A model generated the notes under the pieces. That model searched no databases. It was not told the origin of the DNA and was given only the letters and a program-made list of their open reading frames with translations. Of a stretch of 64,000 bases of DNA, positions 28,045-36,400 are shown one piece after another. Positions within the stretch are counted from its first letter, which is position 1. Every line of letters begins with the position of its first letter. Both the position numbers and the translations under genes were made by a program. Source of the DNA: Staphylococcus hominis subsp. hominis (GTDB lineage Bacteria > Bacillota > Bacilli > Staphylococcales > Staphylococcaceae); the NCBI RefSeq assembly GCF_002901845.1, contig NZ_PPQE01000025.1, positions 124,001 through 188,000 of the forward strand, written 5' to 3'.

Positions 28045-28806
28045 TTAAAGAATTAATAAAACAATCGCTACGCCTGCACCAATAGCGAATGATGTTAGTG
28101 CAGCTTCTACACCACGAGACATTCCAGCAAGTAGCTCGCCAGCCATTAAATCTCTAATAGCGTTACAAATTAAAATTCCAGGCACTAAGGGCATAACACT
28201 AGAAATTGTTATAATATTTTGATTTGTAGCAATGCCTAGTTTAGTAAATGTAACAGCAATTGTAATGACTACTGCTGATGCTACAAATTCAGAAAAGAAT
28301 TTAATTTGAATGAAACGCTGGACAAAGCTAAAAGTTAAGAACGCAGCGCCGCCAGCTAAAATAGCAATCCAGCAATCAGAAACAACACCGCCAAACATGA
28401 GTAAGAAAAAGCCACATGCAATTGCCGCAGCAAAAAAATTCAATAAAAAAGAATATTGTAATGAAGCTTTACTTAGATGAATCAGTTCTGATTTAGCTTC
28501 ATCAATGGTTAGCTCATTTTTAGCAATCTTTCTAGAAAGACTATTTGTAAGAGCAATTTTTTCTAAATCTGTAGTACGATCTCTAATTCTTATAAGCCTT
28601 GTATTTGTTCGATCATTAAGTGAGAAAATAATAGCGGTCGATGTGACAAAGCTATATGTATCATTTAAACCATAACTGTGAGCAATTCGATTCATAGTAT
28701 CTTCAACACGGTAAGTTTCAGCTCCAGATTCTAAGAGAATGCGACCAGCTATTAATACAACATCAATCACCTTATTTTCATCGATAATAGTGATTGAATT
28801 ATTCAT
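28045..28806 (-). CDS. Threonine/serine exporter family, N-terminal-type subunit (YjjP-like)
   Basis: A 253-residue ThrE-like protein (DUF1212/YjjP). The soluble N-terminal part contains the family motif GRILLESGAETYRVEDTM (residues ~22-38). The second half has about five membrane segments, including VMPLVPGILICNAIRDLMAGE. It is the first gene of a three-gene unit with the YjjB-like gene and pepT, which would let peptide hydrolysis and amino acid efflux be expressed together. Confidence 0.87.
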   Translation of the reverse strand: MNNSITIIDENKVIDVVLIAGRILLESGAETYRVEDTMNRIAHSYGLNDTYSFVTSTAIIFSLNDRTNTRLIRIRDRTTDLEKIALTNSLSRKIAKNELTIDEAKSELIHLSKASLQYSFLLNFFAAAIACGFFLLMFGGVVSDCWIAILAGGAAFLTFSFVQRFIQIKFFSEFVASAVVITIAVTFTKLGIATNQNIITISSVMPLVPGILICNAIRDLMAGELLAGMSRGVEAALTSFAIGAGVAIVLLIL

Positions 28807-28949
28807 AAAAGCACCCCCACAATAATTAAAATATATAATGATTTTCGTGTATATCTATAATATTCTTCGCTTGTATTAATACTTTATTACTAAATCAGTC
28901 ATTTTAAAAGTAGAATAACAAATAAATAATATAGATGTTAAAAGAGTAT

Positions 28950-28998
28950 AAAAAAGAGATGCAACAGAATTCATTTCGAATTCCACGTTCCATCTCAA
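28950..28998 (-). terminator. Intrinsic terminator after gdpS
   Basis: On the - strand GAGATG...CATCTC encloses an inner GGAATTC/GAATTC hairpin and is followed by TTTTTT. Confidence 0.85.
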
Positions 28999-29013
28999 AT
29001 TAAATCGTAACGT

Positions 29014-30084
29014 CTATAATTTAATTATAGGATTAAACATTACTTGATTACGACCTTCTTTTTTAGCTACATGGACCATATCATCGGCGTCTTTAAATAC
29101 TTTACGTTGAGATTTATATTCATCTGGAGATAAATAACCAACGCCAATAGATACAGATAGTTTTATAACTTCCTTATTAGGTAAATGGAACGAAGATTTT
29201 TCGACTGCCATCCTAATATTTTCAGCAAGTTTCACACTTTGATCTAAAGAATAATCGAAGATGACAATAGAAAATTCTTCACCGCCATTACGGAAGATTT
29301 TAAATTGATGTGGTACATAATTTTTAAGCAATTGAGACATTTGTTTTAGTACAGCGTCTCCTGCTTTATGAGTATATGTATCATTAACATCTTTAAATCC
29401 GTCAATGTCAACGAGTAAAAGTGCGAGACTAGTATGTTCTATTTCGGCTTTTTGAGAAATCTTATTTAAATGTCTATCAAATTCTTTTACATTACCTAAA
29501 CCTGTTAAATAATCATACTTATCCTCATTTTCGTACCGTGTAACAAGCGAAAAGAAATGCCAGATATCAACAAAGGTAACAGCAGAAGTAATCGTTAGTA
29601 CGAATGAAATAGGTATAAGTATAATTAATTCAGTTAAATCATATAAAGTTGTGAAGATAGATAAAACAAAAATAATAACAATACTGATAGCATTTAAAAT
29701 AATTAAAGCAATAATATCATTTTTTTTAAGAAACGGCCCAATTAAACTAACAATAATACCTATTATAATAAGAACGACGCTATAAAAAAATGAATTTCCG
29801 AATAAAAATATATCCACTAGACTTATGATAAGTGAGGCAATAAAAGTGTAACCGACGTTTGTATAGCGACCAAGGAATAGTAACGGAACAAAAGTTAGAC
29901 GAATAAGATATTGATGATGAAAAGGAATAGGGTAAGCTGTTATTAGTAATGCCACCAAAGTCATTAAAATTGTGACATAACCTTTAGAAAATATCATGAT
30001 TTTATTTTCTGAATATTGTAATCGATGGAATAAATAAATTCCAGCTACCATAACGGCAATATTGTAAATAGTTGCTTCAAACAT
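29014..30084 (-). CDS. gdpS: Membrane GGDEF-domain protein GdpS
   Basis: Residues 1-~180 hold about six hydrophobic segments (5TM-LYT-like sensor). Residues ~188-350 form a GGDEF domain beginning YDYLTGLGN. The signature is GGEEF at 267-271, an accepted active variant. In staphylococci this is the only GGDEF-type enzyme I know to be conserved. Published work on S. epidermidis and S. aureus GdpS reported biofilm effects without detectable cyclic-di-GMP synthesis. The gene stands alone, divergent from tarO. Confidence 0.9.
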   Translation of the reverse strand: MFEATIYNIAVMVAGIYLFHRLQYSENKIMIFSKGYVTILMTLVALLITAYPIPFHHQYLIRLTFVPLLFLGRYTNVGYTFIASLIISLVDIFLFGNSFFYSVVLIIIGIIVSLIGPFLKKNDIIALIILNAISIVIIFVLSIFTTLYDLTELIILIPISFVLTITSAVTFVDIWHFFSLVTRYENEDKYDYLTGLGNVKEFDRHLNKISQKAEIEHTSLALLLVDIDGFKDVNDTYTHKAGDAVLKQMSQLLKNYVPHQFKIFRNGGEEFSIVIFDYSLDQSVKLAENIRMAVEKSSFHLPNKEVIKLSVSIGVGYLSPDEYKSQRKVFKDADDMVHVAKKEGRNQVMFNPIIKL

Positions 30085-30456
30085 ATTGGGATCGACTCCT
30101 TTAAATTAACCATTAGTAATTGTAAGTGAAAACTTACTATTTGTCATTAAGTTGTTTGTTATAAAATATATATTATGAATTTCAGATAGACTTTCATGTT
30201 CAAATTTATAACAAAATGATATGATATAAAAAATACGTATCTTTACAAAAAATTTACAATTAATTTTAATTAGTTTATGATACATGATTAAAAGTGGTCT
30301 GTTTAATGAATAGATTATTACGAAGAAAATAAACAGACTAATAATATATAAAATTGAAAAAGTATATATACTACTATAGTCTAATTTAAAAAATTGATAA
30401 TAATTGTTTAAATAGTATAGATGAAAAAATAACAGGAATATATTGAAGGTGAACTG
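30085..30456. other. Intergenic region between divergent gdpS and tarO
   Basis: 372 bases without a gene. It contains an inverted repeat GTCTGTTTA (30297-30305) / TAAACAGAC (30330-30338) and a short GTAAG/CTTAC repeat near 30123. No promoter is convincing enough to mark. Confidence 0.6.
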
Positions 30457-31530
30457 ATGTATACTTTATTACTTATTGTTGTAACATTGGTAATCAGTTT
30501 AATAATAACGCCTATTATAATAAAGGTTTCTTTTAAATTTAATTTAGTAGATCGACCTAACTATAGAAAAGTACATACAAAACCAGTATCAGTCATGGGA
30601 GGTACTGTCATACTACTTTCATTTCTTATTGGTTTATGGTTAGGCCATCCCATAGAGAGGGCAGTTAAACCTTTGGTAATTGGTTTAATTATTATGTATT
30701 TTGTAGGCATCATTGATGATATTTATGATTTGAAGCCAATTTTAAAGTTAATTGGACAAATTATAGCGGCATCAGTTGTTGTTTTTTACGGGATTACCAT
30801 AGATTTTATTTCTTTTCCAATTGGTCCAACCATTCATTTTGGTATTTTAAGTATACCGATTACAATTATATGGATTGTAGCAATAACAAATGCAATAAAT
30901 TTAATAGATGGTTTAGATGGTTTGGCATCAGGTGTGTCAGTTATTGGTTTAACTACCATTGGTTTCATAGCTATATTACAAGGAAATGTATTTATCATTA
31001 TGATTTGTAGTTTGCTGATTGGCGCGTTACTTGGCTTCTTATTCTTTAATTTCCATCCTGCTACAATCTTTTTAGGCGATAGTGGAGCATTAATGATTGG
31101 ATTTATTATTGGCTTTTTATCCTTACTAGGTTTTAAAAATATCACATTTATTTCTTTATTCTTCCCAATTGTTATTTTAGCGGTACCATTTATTGATACC
31201 TTATTTGCAATGATTAGAAGAGTGAGAAATGGTCAACACATTATGCAAGCAGATAAATCACATTTACATCATAAACTTCTTGCATTAGGATATACACATC
31301 GTCAAACAGTATTACTGATATACTCTATTGCGATTATGTTTAGTTTATCGAGTATTATATTGTATTTATCTCAACCATTAGGTGTATTATTAATGTTTAT
31401 CTTAATCGTCATCACAATTGAACTCATCGTTGAATTTACTGGTTTAATAGATGATAGTTATCGTCCTATTCTTAATTTAATTTCTAAAAAAAATGACGAT
31501 GCATCTCGCCATAAGACAAACCATAAATAA
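30457..31530 (+). CDS. tarO: Undecaprenyl-phosphate N-acetylglucosamine-1-phosphate transferase
   Basis: Membrane glycosyl-1-phosphate transferase (WecA/TagO family; llm in older staphylococcal literature) that commits undecaprenyl phosphate to wall teichoic acid synthesis. About 11 hydrophobic segments. Catalytic motifs are GIIDDIYDLKP (residues ~85-95), NAINLIDGLDGLASG (~145-159) and FLGDSGAL (~206). HLHHKLLALGYTHRQTV near residue 271 is the HIHH-type loop. 357 residues; GAAGGTGA precedes the ATG. It ends at a bidirectional terminator. Confidence 0.95.
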   Translation: MYTLLLIVVTLVISLIITPIIIKVSFKFNLVDRPNYRKVHTKPVSVMGGTVILLSFLIGLWLGHPIERAVKPLVIGLIIMYFVGIIDDIYDLKPILKLIGQIIAASVVVFYGITIDFISFPIGPTIHFGILSIPITIIWIVAITNAINLIDGLDGLASGVSVIGLTTIGFIAILQGNVFIIMICSLLIGALLGFLFFNFHPATIFLGDSGALMIGFIIGFLSLLGFKNITFISLFFPIVILAVPFIDTLFAMIRRVRNGQHIMQADKSHLHHKLLALGYTHRQTVLLIYSIAIMFSLSSIILYLSQPLGVLLMFILIVITIELIVEFTGLIDDSYRPILNLISKKNDDASRHKTNHK

Positions 31531-31548
31531 TATTTTTATTCACTTATT

Positions 31549-31588
31549 TACAAAAGCCAGCAATCTTAAGCGTTTGCTGGCTTTTGTA
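31549..31588. terminator. Bidirectional terminator between tarO and yigZ
   Basis: A 15-bp stem, TACAAAAGCCAGCAA (31549-31563) with TTGCTGGCTTTTGTA (31574-31588), lies between convergent genes. Confidence 0.9.
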
Positions 31589-31594
31589 ATTTAA

Positions 31595-32236
31595 TTAATT
31601 TGTTTCAATATCAAAAGGTAATTGCTTAGGTGTATCTATTTCTAAATCATATTGACTTGCTGTATTACGGTTTAAAAATTCGATAAATGAATCGTATTCT
31701 GTTTCTACAACATCAATCTTATAACTCACTTTATCAGTGTAAACTTTGTCTCTTAGAAAAAAAGAAGTTGAAGCAAGTTCATACTCAAATTTACCTGTTA
31801 AGTCATAATTAATGGTAACAGTAGTGGGAATAGCATTTCTTAATTCTACACGGCCGATATCGTAAATCACATCTCGTACTGCACCACTATATGCACGAAT
31901 TAATCCGCCACCGCCAAGTTTAATGCCACCAAAATACCGAGTAACTATCACACAAGCATTGTGAATATCCAGTTTTTTTAATATTTCAAGCATAGGAATA
32001 CCTGCTGTTCCTGTTGGTTCTCCATCATCGTTGGCTTTTTGTATATTCATTTGATTGCCAACAGTGTATGCAGAACAATTATGTGTTGCTTCTTTATGAG
32101 TTTGTTTTACTTCTTCTATAAACATCTTAGCCTCATCTTCTGAGGAAACAGGTTTGATATGAGCAATAAATCGAGATTTATTAATTGTATTTTCAATAAT
32201 ATGTTCTTTTTTTATAGTAATAACACGATCACTCAA
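31595..32236 (-). CDS. YigZ/IMPACT family protein
   Basis: A 213-residue cytosolic protein of the YigZ/UPF0029 (IMPACT N-terminal) family. The conserved block THNCSAYTVG..., DGEPTGTAGIPML (residues ~68-80) and RYFGGIKLGGGGLIRAYS (~101-118) are present, followed by a C-terminal DUF1949 domain. Function is not settled; the eukaryotic relative acts in translational control. It starts with TTG at 32236, with GGAGG 10 bases upstream and no in-frame ATG near. Confidence 0.87.
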   Translation of the reverse strand: MSDRVITIKKEHIIENTINKSRFIAHIKPVSSEDEAKMFIEEVKQTHKEATHNCSAYTVGNQMNIQKANDDGEPTGTAGIPMLEILKKLDIHNACVIVTRYFGGIKLGGGGLIRAYSGAVRDVIYDIGRVELRNAIPTTVTINYDLTGKFEYELASTSFFLRDKVYTDKVSYKIDVVETEYDSFIEFLNRNTASQYDLEIDTPKQLPFDIETN

Positions 32237-32376
32237 TTGATAAATACCTCCACGATATGATTAATATGAATTTTATTATACACGTTTGTTTTCTTTTAGA
32301 TAAATAATTGATTATGAATTTCCTTTTTTATTAAAATAATTTATAATACTGGTGAGTATAATTGAGGAGGACGATT

Positions 32377-33243
32377 ATGAAAATTGCAGTAATGACAGAC
32401 TCTACTGCGAATCTGCCAAAACATATTATTGAAAAATATCAGATACCAGTTGCACCACTGAGTGTAACATTTGATGATGGAGAAACATTTACTGAACATC
32501 CAGATCTTTCAAAAGAATCTTTTTATAAAAAAATGGCCGCATCTAAAACAATTCCTACAACAAGTCAACCAGCTATTGGTGAATGGATAAAGAACTACGA
32601 GGAATTGAGAGATAAAGGTTATACAGATGTTATCGTCTTTAATTTATCAAGTGGTATTAGTGGGAGTTATCAATCAGCAACACAAGCAGGTGAAATGGTA
32701 GATGGCATTCAAGTCCACACATTTGATACAAGATTAGCTTCTATGGTTGAAGGCAGCTATGTGATTTATACATTAAAATTGATTGAAGACGGAGCAACCC
32801 CTAACGAAATTATTGAGGAATTAACGTCTATTCGTAAAGATACAGGTGCATACTTATTTGTTGATGATTTAAAAAATTTACAAAAAAGTGGTCGTATTAC
32901 TGGTGCCCAAGCATGGATTGGAACACTTTTACAAATGAAGCCAGTGCTTAAGTTTGAAGAAGATGGAAAAATTCATCCTTTAGAAAAAGTACGTACACGT
33001 AAGCGAGCTTATAATTCTATAGAACAACATGCACTTGATATTGCGAAAAATATTAATGATGTAACAGTGTTTGTGATTAATGGAGATAAAACAAAAGAGG
33101 GTAAAGATTTTTGTGCTAAATTAAAAGAGAAATATTCAAACATTAATATTCAATATTGTGAATATGGACCAGTCATTGCATCTCATTTAGGTTCAGGTGG
33201 AATCGGAGTTGGATATTTCCCAAGAAAAATTGTAATCAAATAA
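32377..33243 (+). CDS. DegV-family fatty-acid-binding protein (FakB-type)
   Basis: Cytosolic DegV-fold carrier that binds a fatty acid and presents it to the kinase FakA for phosphorylation in exogenous fatty acid incorporation. N-terminal [19 protein letters not shown] (residues ~62-71), [13 protein letters not shown] and [11 protein letters not shown] near the C-terminus are typical. The position next to comFA corresponds to S. aureus fakB1. The ATG at 32377 follows GAGGAGG by six bases; 288 residues. An upstream in-frame TTG lies within the ribosome site. Confidence 0.88.
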   Translation: MKIAVMTDSTANLPKHIIEKYQIPVAPLSVTFDDGETFTEHPDLSKESFYKKMAASKTIPTTSQPAIGEWIKNYEELRDKGYTDVIVFNLSSGISGSYQSATQAGEMVDGIQVHTFDTRLASMVEGSYVIYTLKLIEDGATPNEIIEELTSIRKDTGAYLFVDDLKNLQKSGRITGAQAWIGTLLQMKPVLKFEEDGKIHPLEKVRTRKRAYNSIEQHALDIAKNINDVTVFVINGDKTKEGKDFCAKLKEKYSNINIQYCEYGPVIASHLGSGGIGVGYFPRKIVIK

Positions 33244-33250
33244 GATGAAG

Positions 33251-33318
33251 GTCTAATCGTTAAAAGTGAGAACATGGAGGGCTAAGGTACCCATCTCCTT
33301 TTCGATTAGACTTTTTTT
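33251..33318 (+). terminator. Intrinsic terminator after the DegV gene
   Basis: GTCTAATCG (33251-33259) pairs with CGATTAGAC (33303-33311) around an inner hairpin, and TTTTTTT follows. Confidence 0.85.
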
Positions 33319-33335
33319 ATTTTAATAAGGAAGTG

Positions 33336-34632
33336 ATGAAATATTAAATATTATGGAAGATTAGTATCTTCAGAAATAGAATTAAAAGATGAAATAATCA
33401 GTGAGAAAACGTTAGGTATCGTAAAGAGTTCAAAAGGATATCGATGTATTCAATGTGGTAATGAAGATAGTGCTCATTTCTATCAATATTTTTCCTCTAT
33501 TCTTAATAAAGAAGTAATATATTGTCGACAATGTATACATCTAGGAAGAATGGATAATATTACTGAATATAAAATCATTAAAAGTAAAAATGTTAAATCA
33601 GAGGGATTATATACATTATCTTTTAAATTATCTGAACAGCAATGTTATGCATCAGAAAAAATCTTATCTGCTATAGAAAACTGTGAAAACTTACTATTAT
33701 ATGCGGTAACTGGTGCAGGAAAAACAGAGATGATATATGAGGGTATTAGCTTATCACGTAAAAGAGGATTTAATGTAGCAGTCATCTCTCCAAGAGTAGA
33801 TGTAGTAATAGAGATTAGCCAGCGTATTAAAGAAGTTTTTTTGAAAGAAAATATTGACGTATTGCATCAATCAAGTAAACAACAATATAACGGACATTTT
33901 GTAATTTGTACTATCCATCAACTATATCGATTTAAAAATCACTTTGAAGTTATTTTTGTCGATGAAGTTGATGCATTTCCGCTTCCTATGGATCATCATC
34001 TACAAAATGCTATTAAACAAGCGGCTAAACCGCTATCTACATTGATTTATATGACTGCAACGCCACCTAGACATTTACTGCATCAAATACCAAAACATCG
34101 CATTATACAGTTACCTGCTCGCTTTCATAGACACCCATTACCAGTTCCAAAATTTAAATATTTTAAATTAAATATGAATCGTACTCAAAGTTTTTTAAAG
34201 TACATGTTATTAAATCAGATTGAACATAAAAGATTTACGTTAGTATTTTTTAATAATATAGAAAATATGATTAAGATATCCGAATACTATAAAAAAATAT
34301 TTTCAGATTTGATATGTATTTCAAGTGAAGATGCTTTACGTTTTGAAAAAGTGAAAGCACTTCGTGAAGGAAAACATCGAATTGTTTTTACAACAACAAT
34401 TTTAGAACGTGGATTTACTATGGCTCAATTAGACGTTATCGTAATTAATGCAGATACATTTGAAAAGGCTGCATTAGTACAAATTGCTGGAAGAGTTGGA
34501 CGTAAACAAGAAGCTCCCACAGGAAAGGTATTATTTCTTCATGAAGGTGTGAGTATATCAATGTTGATGGCTAAAAAAGATATTACAAAAATGAATAAAT
34601 TAGGGATTCAAAGAGGGTGGATTGATGAATAA
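33336..34632 (+). CDS. comFA: ComFA late-competence DNA helicase, start region disrupted by a 7-bp duplication
   Basis: DEAD-type ATPase expected to drive single-stranded DNA uptake. Walker A AVTGAGKTE, a DEVD box (FVDEVDAFPL), TATPP and QIAGRVGRK are intact. The frame from 33346 also encodes the ComFA zinc site (CIQC...CRQC). Upstream, ATG at 33336 is followed by AAATATT AAATATT, a perfect 7-bp tandem duplication (33339-33352), and reads ATG AAA TAT TAA. With one copy it would open a 429-residue protein (MKYYGRLV...). As it stands, the only in-frame starts are an ATT at 33343 behind AAGGAAGTG, or ATG 33550, which loses the zinc site (360 residues). It overlaps comFC. Confidence 0.8.
33339..33352 (+). 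repeat. 7-bp tandem duplication at the comFA start
   Basis: AAATATT occurs twice in a row. One copy restores the frame between ATG 33336 and the ComFA coding frame; two copies give a stop at codon 4. Confidence 0.9.
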
Positions 34633-35302
34633 ATGTATTCAGTGTGCTACTCCTATTCACGAAGAACTATCTATATTTAATTTTTATAAATCACCACAAC
34701 AATTTTGTGAAACATGCACAAAACAATGGCAAGCCATTAAACTTGATATCAATGATAAAAAAAGATGTACAAGATGTCTTAATTATAAAATAAAAGCAAG
34801 TGATGAATGTTTAGACTGTAAATGTCTCAATCAACAATTTACTCTAATGTCACAACTGTATTGTGAATATAAATATGATGGAATAATGAAAGAAACGATT
34901 CATCATTACAAATTTATGAAGGATTACTATTTAGCTGAGGTTTTAGCTTCAAAGTTAACATTGCCTAAAACGTCATATGACTATATTGTCCCTATCCCAT
35001 CCCCTTATAAAAGAGATGAACATCGAACGTTTAATCCAGTAACCACTGTTTTGGACAAAATGGGGGTAAGCTATATAGAATTATTAGGGACACGTTCACG
35101 ACCTAAGCAATCAAGACTTGGAAAAAGAGAGCGATTTAAAGCTGACAATCCGTTCTATCTTAAAGAAAATATAGATATTACGAATAAAAATATTTTACTG
35201 ATTGATGATATCTATACTACCGGTTTGACAGTTCATTATGCGGGGAGTGTATTATGTAATAAAAAAGTCAGAAAATTCAAAGTGTTTGCGTTTTCAAGAT
35301 GA
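34625..35302 (+). CDS. comFC: ComFC-family phosphoribosyltransferase-like competence protein
   Basis: Partner of ComFA in DNA uptake. The N-terminal zinc-ribbon has CIQC and CETC, with further CTRC and CLDC pairs by residue ~62. The C-terminal half is a phosphoribosyltransferase fold with the PRPP-loop motif NILLIDDIYTTGLTV near residue 190. ATG at 34625 (a TTG lies one codon earlier) overlaps the end of comFA by 8 bases, so the two are coupled. 225 residues. Confidence 0.92.
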   Translation: MNKCIQCATPIHEELSIFNFYKSPQQFCETCTKQWQAIKLDINDKKRCTRCLNYKIKASDECLDCKCLNQQFTLMSQLYCEYKYDGIMKETIHHYKFMKDYYLAEVLASKLTLPKTSYDYIVPIPSPYKRDEHRTFNPVTTVLDKMGVSYIELLGTRSRPKQSRLGKRERFKADNPFYLKENIDITNKNILLIDDIYTTGLTVHYAGSVLCNKKVRKFKVFAFSR

Positions 35303-35362
35303 CTTAAACATGATATTATAATAGTAAGAATACCAATATTAGAGGTTAAAGGAGAGATAACT

Positions 35363-35938
35363 ATGATTAGATTTGAAATTCATGGAGATAACCTCACTAT
35401 TACAGATGCTATCCGCAACTATATTGAGGAAAAAATTGGTAAACTTGAACGTTATTTTAATAATGTGCCAAATGCAGTTGCACATGTAAAAGTTAAAACG
35501 TATCAAAATTCAGCTACTAAAATCGAGGTAACAATTCCTTTAAAAAATGTTACATTGAGAGCTGAAGAACGACACGACGATTTATACGCAGGCATTGATT
35601 TAGTTACAAGCAAATTAGAACGTCAAGTTCGTAAATATAAAACGCGTGTGAATCGTAAGAATAGAGATAATGGAGAACCAGAACCATTTATTGCTGAGCA
35701 ACAAACAGTAGTGAATGAGGATGTGGAAGCGACTTCTGAATCATCAAATGAGAATGAAATAGAAATTATTCGTTCTAAACAGTTTAGCTTAAAACCAATG
35801 GATTCTGAAGAAGCAGTATTACAAATGGATTTATTAGGGCATGATTTTTACATTTTTACAGATCGTGAAACAGATGGTACAAGTATTGTGTATCGACGTA
35901 AAGATGGTAAATATGGTCTGATTGAAACAACTGAATAG
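35363..35938 (+). CDS. hpf: Ribosome hibernation promoting factor, long form
   Basis: Binds the 30S subunit and dimerises 70S into inactive 100S ribosomes in stationary phase. Residues 1-~100 form the S30AE domain ([23 protein letters not shown], with the basic stretch near residue 85). An acidic linker runs to ~132. Residues ~135-191 are the C-terminal dimerisation domain ([23 protein letters not shown]) found only in the long form. 191 residues. AAAGGAGAG precedes the ATG. A structured 3' region and secA follow. Confidence 0.95.
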   Translation: MIRFEIHGDNLTITDAIRNYIEEKIGKLERYFNNVPNAVAHVKVKTYQNSATKIEVTIPLKNVTLRAEERHDDLYAGIDLVTSKLERQVRKYKTRVNRKNRDNGEPEPFIAEQQTVVNEDVEATSESSNENEIEIIRSKQFSLKPMDSEEAVLQMDLLGHDFYIFTDRETDGTSIVYRRKDGKYGLIETTE

Positions 35939-36400
35939 TTGAATGTAGACGTTCTTTACGAAAGTTTAAGTATGAGAGGAGCTATGACTAGAATTGAAAA
36001 TGCATGACATAGGCACGTATTCAATTCAGTCAATGACTACTCCCTTGTTTAAAGGTACCTGAGACAAGTTGATGTCCCAGGTACTTTTATTATTTAGAAG
36101 AGAATAATAAATATTATATGTATCGTACAATGTGAAGAATGAGTATGAAGCTACTATCAACTAGCTATTTTACACTTATTCATGGACGGTATAATCATGC
36201 TATGCTAATGTAATGAGGTAATTAAAAATTAAAGGATAGTAAGTTTTTTGAAATAGAAAGAAAGTTTAAATATAAAAGTAATTATTGTACACAATTAAGC
36301 ATATCGTTTATATGAGTATTTAAGTATAAATTTGAACTTATAAATGATATTATAAATTGTTGTAGGCCAAACAGTTTTTTTAGCTAAAGGAGCGAACATA
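35939..36400 (+). other. 462-base structured region between hpf and secA
   Basis: No gene of size. A large hairpin pairs TGACTAGAATTGAA (35985-35998) with TTCAATTCAGTCA (36020-36032), and GGAG/CTCC bases beyond extend it. The hairpin's 5' arm includes AGAGGAGCT followed by a seven-codon frame starting at 35984. A terminator follows at 36051-36097. A TATAAT at 36190-36195 could give secA a leader of about 200 bases. Confidence 0.6.
36051..36097 (+). terminator. Intrinsic terminator after hpf
   Basis: AAAGGTACCTGAGACA (36051-36066) pairs with TGTCCCAGGTACTTTT (36073-36088), one mismatch in 16. A T-rich tail follows. Confidence 0.85.

Noticed and set aside
33550-34632. comFA starting at ATG 33550 as a normal gene
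   Set aside because: That start has a ribosome site only about 3 bases away and would remove the zinc-binding CxxC pairs that are clearly encoded upstream in the same frame.
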